From Zhengitettix transpicula (taxonomy: Eukaryota > Arthropoda > Insecta > Orthoptera > Tetrigidae), in assembly GCA_037074705.1 (NCBI GenBank), contig CM073590.1, positions 136,295,600-136,359,599 of the forward strand: a DNA stretch of 64,000 nt, read 5' to 3'. Positions 57,752 through 64,000 of the stretch are shown here, one piece after another (position 1 is the stretch's first letter; the number at the start of each line of letters is the position of its first letter). A program made the translations under genes and the position numbers. The notes beneath the pieces were generated by a model. The model was not told the DNA's origin. It worked only from the letters and a program-made list of their open reading frames with translations, and did no database searches.

Positions 57752-60700
57752 CTGTAAGTGGCAAAAAATACTTGTTAAGACCAATGTGAATGAATTTGTA
57801 AACTAAATTGTAATATATGTAAATGTATGACTTTCTGTCCTTTATGCGTTCCTATATATAACTTCGGTGAGTTGTGCGCACGCTCGCGAAGGATTCTGTC
57901 GTCCCCTCGAAGAATTAGAGACCCCAGAGGTGAAGGGGATGGAATTTGAAAACATGCATAAATTTCCGATATTGGCGTCGAGTAATTACTTGTTGGGTCC
58001 ATGAGATTAATAATTTCTCTCCTGATATATATAGGTAACGGAAAGACAGCACCACTATGGGTGAGGAAGGCGGGGAGTTACATAAAAATAACGTGACAAG
58101 ATTTGTGTCAAATCCAGGGCTATAGAAATCAGTAAGTTTAATTATGACATTCACTATGCCAGTTAAGGTCGAGACGAAAATCAAGAAAATGGTGTTGGAC
58201 GAGACTCTAGTAAAAATGTTTGATGTAACAGGCAAGGTATGTATTTTTAAAAAAGTACTGTACATCGCATATAGACTGGAAACGTGTACATGAGAAACCT
58301 ATGTGCAAGATGGGCAGCGCTTTCTTACAATGGAACAAGATAAGCTTCGTAATGATGTTTCAATCCAGTCTTTGGCAATGTTTCGTAACAATTGAGCCGA
58401 GTTTTGGCTTAGATTCTTAACCATGTTCAATCACTTCACACCTGAGACGAAGGAACAGTCAGAATAATGGACTAAAATGGGAGAATCGGCTTCGAAGAAG
58501 GCGAGAACCGTTCCATCTGCTAGCAAGGTTATGGAGTCACTCATTTGGGATACGCGTGGGATAATTATCATTGTTTACCTTAAAAAAGGAAATATTTCGA
58601 CAGCTAGTATTATTCGAACTTATGGGAGCGTGATGAAATCAAGAAAAAACGGTCGAAAAAAGGTTTCACCACCACAATGCACCAGTTCACACATCAATTT
58701 TCGCGACGGCCAAAATCAATACGTTTAAGTTCGGATTATTTTCTCTTTTCAACTTATTGAGAATATGGCTAGGTGGTAAAATATTTGGCAAAAATGAAGA
58801 AGTGGAGTCTGCGTTAAATGGATATATTGAGGAGCTCGGTGACTCTTACTTTAAACAGGCTATAGAAGCTGTTGAACTACGCTGAGAAACTGTATCGAGC
58901 TAAAAAGGAGGATTGGTTGAGAAATAAATATACTTTTCCCAAAATATTTTATGTTTTCTGTGGAAGGTCAGGTACACCTAGGACTACCCTCGTATTACTA
59001 TAGTGTAGTGGAAATAGGTGAAACAAAGCAACAAAAACTGAAGTATAAAGCGTTGCATTGAGATACGACCAAACGAGGTCGTTGGATGAATGGCAAAATC
59101 CGAAATTGATGTCATATGAATACTAGTATCATATCGATTAATATAATTCGTAGAATCTGTGATCAAATAAATGGGTGTGTATAATATCACAACATTCAGG
59201 TAGGGTAGGAAGTATTCGATATCAAAATAACTTATAGAAACATAATCGTTCAAAGAAACACAAAATTAGATAAAACCAAAGAATTCAGCGTAAACAGAAA
59301 ATATAAAGAGTATTACTTTAAATATAATAATTTATTATAGTTGGTCGTAATATTACTTGAAGTTACGGAAATACCGGATAAATTTATTATGTGTATTTTT
59401 GGTTTTATTTTTATTATTTCAAACTTTTAAGTTTCTCGTGTAATTTTTTTAGGTCATATAGTATTAGAAATAATTGAAAGTGCCTAATAAAGGTTGTCAT
59501 AAGCTAAATTAATAGGTAATTACTTAAAACAATGTGGTTGTAAAAATACCCGCATCTAAATTTGTCTAAACGTCATTATATTAAGGACAATTATTTTAAA
59601 TGTATGACATTCAAGTGTTTCTAATAAAACTAGATCTCTTACGAGGCTTAAAATAGACGACTAGTGCCTCATACGGGACTGAGAACAGATTATAGTTATC
59701 ACTTCACTCGCGTGATTACTTCACGTCGTTCCATCTGTTCTGTTACTTTATGTGTCTAACGACATTCGTACCTTGACCATAAGCATATTTACTCAGACGT
59801 ATATATATATAATATTTTGCAACAGTACTTTTGTAACAGTAGACTTTCTACGATGCATTCTAAACTAAAATTACAATAATATTTAGATTAATTAGTACTT
59901 ATAATCTCACCACATGCAGTATATAGTCCCTTTTCCAAAGTCATCAAGGCGCCGCCGCTGTCTCCCTTAAAAATAAAATAAAATTGGTATAAATTTCTAA
60001 ATTCCATTGTGTTAGAAGTATGTGTGTTTCGCCTCAAATGTTGTAATTTTGGATTATCTGATTTCCATTAATTTAATAAATATTAATAAAAGTTCACTTG
60101 AGTCTTTATTTTCGTCTAATGTATAGAATACGGCTGCTAGTATTTGTTTTATGATTACTTATTTAGACAAAGACAAAATACTGTATTTACAATGTAGACT
60201 TATTGTACAACAATTTGAGAAATAAAAACATAAGATTAAAGGTGTAGCGAGTATTTCTGACATGCCAAGATCGTAACCTTGTGACAAAGGATGAATCAGA
60301 TAATATAAGACTTTACATCCCCAAGACTGTAATAACTAAGATAAGATACTTTTATTACCAGTCGTGTAAAATAAAACAAAAATGAAACATCATATCTGAA
60401 GAGAACGAAACTTTCCTTCAGAGTATTAAAGAATGAAGTCCAGGCATGATTAATATTAGGGATAGATAACGTTAGTGAAGAAATAACTCTTCAACGCAAA
60501 CCCACTGAAATACTTTATGTTACTGAGGTGTAAAACACATTTTGAATAAACAGATTGGAAGAAGAATGAGAAATTGCATTACTGAATTTTAATATACAAA
60601 TATATTAATGAATAAAATTAATACAACTTTTATATATGTAGAATTGTTTCCAGCTTGAATGTACACTCTGATATTTCTATAAATCCATAACATATAAGTG

Positions 60701-62605
60701 TTTTTATTCGCGAACAGGAGTTGACAGAAGTTGTCAGAGAAATTTGACATGTTAACATTTTTTAAAACATGAATGTTATTGTTCACTTTGTAGCTCATTC
60801 ATAAACAATCTCAGAAAATAATTTTCACTTATCAACTTTGGTTTACGTACAAGTGAATGATAAGCTAGAGTCGGAAGCAACTCGCAAGGCAGACGTCTGC
60901 TGGCAAAGATAGAGGGGGATGATAATTAGCGATGTTGACGCACATTAATCTGTGTGGAACGTTTCTATTATAAAGATAGTTGAGTTCGTACGGAAACTAA
61001 TTGTCGTGACAGATACAAATATTTTTCTTATACTAGTCTGAACAATCTTTCAATTAAATCCACACGCTGTCTTTTCTTGGGAGTGTCGCAGCTCAAGGTT
61101 CACGCGTTATATATTGCCTGCTGGATCTTTTTCTTAAAGTATTCGTTATACCCTGAACACTATTTTTCTAGTTTGCTGGTGCAACACTTGCCTCCATATA
61201 TTGATTGCATATATGTATACTTTACTCACTAAGGCTGTAGAAGCAATTCTGTAACCTATTTTTTTTATATATACATGTTACCGTAGAGACTAACGGGTCA
61301 ACTCGATTGAGGTCATACCACATTGAACAATGATTTTGGAATTGTATATGGACCTCTGAACCCCAAAAATGTCGGATGGGTGTGTAAAACTTCTCAGAGC
61401 TCATAATAAATAAACAAAGTAAGCAAGACAGTCATATATTGGGTACTTTATAGTATAGTTCTGTACCTGGCAAGTGTCAACTCCGCCTTCCATCCTTCCA
61501 GCACATATAGTCCCCGGGATTGTGGCGTCTTCCCGCGGAAGCATGCTGTTAATGCATTCCGTACGATTGTAGATGGTGATGACCGCCTCTCGCATGACAC
61601 AGGGGACGCTGCTGGAGTCACCAGACCTCGTGGTTCCGAAGCCACAGATGAGTCCCGTCCTCTGGCCGTCCTCTTTGAGCACCAAGTCTGCCTGGGATCT
61701 TTCAGTCTGAGTACCACCTTCCTGGCCAAAAAGCATCCATAGGAAGCGATTCTGCACGTGTGCTGTAACACGTTAGGTTCAATGATACTCGGGCAAAAAA
61801 TTTCCGGAAAATAATTCATAGTTGGTTTCATACTTAATGGCAATCTGTTTCATATATATACTATATTTGTAAGTAAATTAGTTCATTCTTTGGTCGTCTT
61901 ATGCCATTTTGGGTGCACGAGTCGCGTCACATTAAAATTGATGAGATTGGCCGCGGTGATTGGCCGATAAAGCTAATGAAAATAGAGTCAATTACATTAT
62001 AAGTTTTTTAGCGTACATGAAAGTAATCCACATGGTGGCCTTTAATAGCATAGGAAGGGATTTGAAAGGGGGGATGCGGAATGGTAGGTTAACTAGATCC
62101 CCCGGGTAATAGGTTAAGGATCCTACCCGGCATTCGTCTGAAAGTGATTCAGGACAGATCCTAGAAAACATGCATTAGGTAGGTCGGGCAATAGGTACTT
62201 GTCCCACGCCCTTCGGATGGCGGGAGAGGGGTTTTCTGTGCATTCCTTTCTCCGTGCCTTGAAAAGTTTAGGAGGCGGCTGGCCGACTATTCCAATGGTA
62301 TTCTCACAGATATCAATGTTTCTTACCCTTGTAATTAGAAGTAAGTTTACTTAATGTTTTCCGTTAAATGTACAAGAAAATACTAAGAGTTATACTTACG
62401 TTCACCTGGAAGGCATATGGGCATATAATTGGCCGGCTCAGTCAAAGTCATCACTGCGAGATCGTATCCTGTTGCGCTGTTCTTGTACTTCGGGTGGACT
62501 ACTGCTTTCTTCACTTTGAAAATTTTGCTAGTCTTATCTTGACCACATTGATTTACTGTACCTAGTCTGATTGCATATTTCTTGTAATTAGGGACATCCT
62601 TCATT
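57498..62605 (-). CDS. Trypsin-like serine protease (S1 family), 3' part, four exons
   Basis: Spliced minus-strand gene; exons in order of transcription are 62605-62400, 61762-61467, 59965-59911 and 57751-57498. Every junction has AG/GT borders and the phases match (phase 1 after exon 1, 0 after exon 2, 1 after exon 3). Exon 1 carries the catalytic Asp (GYDLAVMTL) and ends in PICLPGE. Exon 2 has the CGFGTT motif, an NRT glycosylation site and TICAG, and ends DTCQ. Exon 3 supplies GDSGG with the catalytic Ser. Exon 4 has GIVSFG, PGIYT and LPWI. The Asp six residues before the Ser (position 189 in chymotrypsin numbering) predicts cleavage after Arg/Lys. The catalytic-His exon, signal peptide and any clip domain were not found here and probably lie beyond 64000. 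Family knowledge suggests a secreted protease; its substrate is unknown. The coding exons look intact. Confidence 0.85.
57875..58165 (-). repeat. RP2 repeat, single reversed copy in protease intron
   Basis: The complement shows TGTCATAATTAAACTTACTG at 58150, then ATTTGACACAAATCTTGTCA, TTATTTTTATGTAACTCCCC and the anchor region near 57960 (complement CCAATATCGG, then TTTATGCATG), as in the units at 7.3 and 25 kb. It is more diverged than those. Confidence 0.5.
58280..58935 (+). pseudogene. Degenerate mariner transposase in protease intron (third relic)
   Basis: Lies in the last intron of the serine protease, on the opposite strand. Readable pieces: VHMRNLCARW (58284), HFTPETKEQSE, then the 83-codon frame 58477-58728 with MGESASKKARTVPSASKVMESLIWDTRGIIIIVYL. 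A shifted frame then gives CTSSHINFRDGQN-like remains of HNAPVHTS, followed by KMKKWSL and a C-terminal ELKRR-like end. The order equals that of a mariner transposase from mid-domain to the end. Stops and shifts make it non-functional. Confidence 0.75.
59911..59965 (-). CDS. Protease micro-exon with catalytic Ser (GDSGG)
   Basis: This 55-nt exon is too short for ordinary ORF listing. The acceptor TTTTTAAG precedes GGAGACAGC and the donor is GTGAGA at 59910. It encodes GDSGGALMTLEKGLYTAC plus one base. The phase-0 entry follows the DTCQ exon and the phase-1 exit joins the last exon, restoring the family-typical order CQ-GDSGG-GIVSFG. An Ala replaces the common Pro after GDSGG. Confidence 0.87.
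61467..61762 (-). CDS. Protease exon with GFG and TICAG motifs
   Basis: The donor GTACAG begins at 61466, directly after the DTCQ codons (phase 0). The 5' border is less certain. An acceptor ending TTACAG at 61763 fits the phase and gives about 26 more residues than usual between PICLP and CGFGTT. A weaker AG near 61686 (CTCAAAG) also keeps phase and would give family-typical spacing. The exon encodes CGFGTT (Phe instead of the usual Trp), SVPCVMREA, an N-glycosylation site (NRT) and TICAGRMEGGVDTCQ. The Asp of VDTCQ is the S1-pocket residue expected for trypsin specificity. Confidence 0.85.
62004..62298 (-). mobile_element. RP1 retroposon copy I in protease intron
   Basis: Lies in the intron between the catalytic-Asp exon and the next protease exon, on the gene's own strand. 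From T run and AGCGTACATGAAAGTAATCC it passes AAGGGATTTGAAAGGGGGGA, CCCCCGGGTAATA, GGCATTCGTCTGAAAGTGAT and CGGCTGGCCGACTATTCCAA. It has small deletions against other copies (for example part of the AAGGGTAGAGGAAGGTAGCC segment) and is 5'-truncated. Confidence 0.78.
62400..62605 (-). CDS. Protease exon with catalytic Asp
   Basis: The acceptor is a pyrimidine-rich stretch ending TTTCTTGTAG at 62606, and the donor GTAAGT follows at 62399. The exon is 206 nt: one base finishing a codon, 68 codons, then one base carried over. It encodes the strand before the Asp loop (KKYAIRLGTVNQCG), the HPKY segment, the catalytic Asp in YDLAVMTL and the PICLP motif that normally leads to the interdomain cysteine. 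The ORF upstream of the acceptor reads into intron, so its apparent ATG further 5' is not a start. Confidence 0.88.
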
Positions 62606-64000
62606 CTACAAGAAACGAAATATGTAACATTAGAACCAAATTTAAATTGTAGAAAGATTTTTAGCAACTTCTACCATTCAAAATTCATCCCACATTATTC
62701 AGGATCTGAACTTCCATGTGTGTGTTATTTAGTAGCATTACAATATTACAGTAATATAAAGTCATAATTTAGTATCAATGTGACAGATAATTGGCAGTAT
62801 TTCTCGAAAATTATCACCATTCAAATATATTTCTTTGTTTAGGCAAGAAAAACGTTGTTTTATGCATTTAGACGAAGTTTTCCGGCCTTGTTATTGAAGG
62901 TTATGTTGAAACAGACACTTTCCTCGTCTGATAAGCAAGTACATTAAGCATAAATATTACAAGTTATTACCCAATATATTCATGGAATTCTCATCATAAC
63001 ACCCGAAATTTGTTTTTCATGCATAATTATATTCAGAGAAATGTTTTTTTATTGTTCGTAGTATGTTAATTTAACTTCAGGAATAGTTTGTATTCGTTTT
63101 AAGAAAAATAATAGTATAAATGATTTCATTGTAATAAATGTTACATAATTTATATTTATGTTTCAGTCTGGATTTTTGTGTAAATAAACAAAATTCTTGA
63201 TTATTAAATTGTACAGTGAAATGTAGTATTAAATATATATATATCCCTAATTTTGATACTATAATATTTAAAACGAAAGTCATTAATGTTAGATGACATT
63301 TAGAACATTTTGTATTGGACAATTTAAGAATTGAAATGCAGCGAAACTGCTGCTGTTTATATATTAAGTGATATTCCTGTTTACTAACTGGCTTTTAATA
63401 TCATACTAATTTAGTAAGGCTATTTAACGAGAAGGACATAACAAACCCAAGTACATCAGAGCAGTAAAAATAACAGGAATTAAGGATTACGAAGATGACA
63501 ACTTGAAAACGTAATTTACTTTTATGCTGTTTCATCCATATTCCTTATAATTGGCCACTAATTTTATTCTCTAGATTGAGTTGCTTTCATTTAATAGGCC
63601 CTGCGAGTTCCTAATTATTCCTGTCAATTATATCTTGTACTGTAGAGTGCTTCATTATTCTGCTATTGTTAAGATATTAACGTTCCTATTACATTATATC
63701 CTGTGATATTACAGACACGTTACTATTTGGTTCCAGATTTTAATTCTTATTTTAATTTTTACAATCGCCCGGCACTTTCAGAGAATACGACAATTCCAAT
63801 CATGATATCGTATTTTTTTTTACCATTGCTAATTTTGTTTTGCCGCGCAGTGCATATCGACCAATTGACCGATTAATTCCTGGCAATGTCATGTCAAGCA
63901 CGCGTTTCTGCGAAAGAGGAGAACAATCGCCCATGGTCAATATTGGGCGGCTTTCTATAAATTTAGCAATGTTGTTTCGCTCGTGGAATACTAAGACTAT
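62606..64000 (-). other. Probably 5' intron of the protease gene
   Basis: The exon at 62605 begins with an acceptor, so the gene continues to higher coordinates. I searched the minus strand by eye for a TAAHC-encoding exon and did not find one. The stretch is AT-rich and otherwise featureless. Confidence 0.5.

Noticed and set aside
61401..61466. Continuation of the protease ORF past DTCQ
   Set aside because: The sequence GTACAG directly after the CAG codon is a splice donor, and the family-typical GDSGG follows in phase in the exon at 59965.

Overview
ORGANISM. The window looks like nuclear DNA of an arthropod, most likely an insect with a large genome. It is AT-rich and mostly non-coding. 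The one recognisable host gene is split by kilobase introns with GT/AG borders. The interspersed elements are typical of insects: Tc1/mariner DD34D transposons, an R1-clade retrotransposon, other non-LTR retrotransposons, a Helitron helicase remnant, tRNA-headed SINEs and foldback elements. A polyneopteran (cockroach, termite or stick insect) is my guess from the repeat style; the sequence does not prove it. There are no operons, no rRNA or tRNA genes, no CRISPR and no bacterial features. LAYOUT. 1-14 kb: AT-rich non-coding DNA with short foldback elements, a dispersed repeat (7.2-8.1 kb), a reverse transcriptase relic (11.4 kb) and a few GC-richer patches. 14.5-15.9 kb: an almost complete mariner with both terminal inverted repeats, broken only by two frameshifts in A runs. 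16.1 kb: a 51-bp minisatellite. 17.7-18.7 kb: a Helitron helicase relic and a tRNA-headed SINE, followed by an unrecognised 104-codon ORF. 19.6-24.2 kb: a DNA-transposon-like inverted-repeat element, a degenerate mariner and four copies of a poly(A)-tailed retroposon called RP1 here. 24.7-26.7 kb: repeat units ending in (ACAT)n, with an R1-clade element inserted in that microsatellite. 26.7-38.6 kb: mostly AT-rich, with a second degenerate mariner (32.5-33.1 kb) and a 203-bp foldback (33.7 kb). 38.6-41.0 kb: a 5'-truncated, internally deleted LINE with a perfect 15-bp target-site duplication. 42.0-43.2 kb: a head-to-tail triplet of RP1. 43.2-51.7 kb: non-coding. 51.8-53.7 kb: an I/R1-like LINE carrying RT, RNase H and a CCHC end. 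55.9-56.3 kb: another RP1 with a target-site duplication. 57.5-62.6 kb: the 3' part of a trypsin-like serine protease gene on the minus strand, in four exons with matching phases; the catalytic-His exon and the 5' end lie beyond what I could find. A third degenerate mariner, another repeat and an RP1 copy sit in its introns. HOW IT FITS. The only gene likely to make a protein is the protease. It keeps the Asp and Ser catalytic residues and an Asp at the S1 specificity position, and ends in an unusual arginine-rich tail. All else is transposons and their remains, or sequence I could not identify. I found no convincing multi-gene novel system. The best leads are the protease tail, the tandemly clustered RP1 retroposon, the R1-like insertion in a microsatellite, and a duplicated homeodomain-site-like motif at about 0.5 and 31.3 kb.
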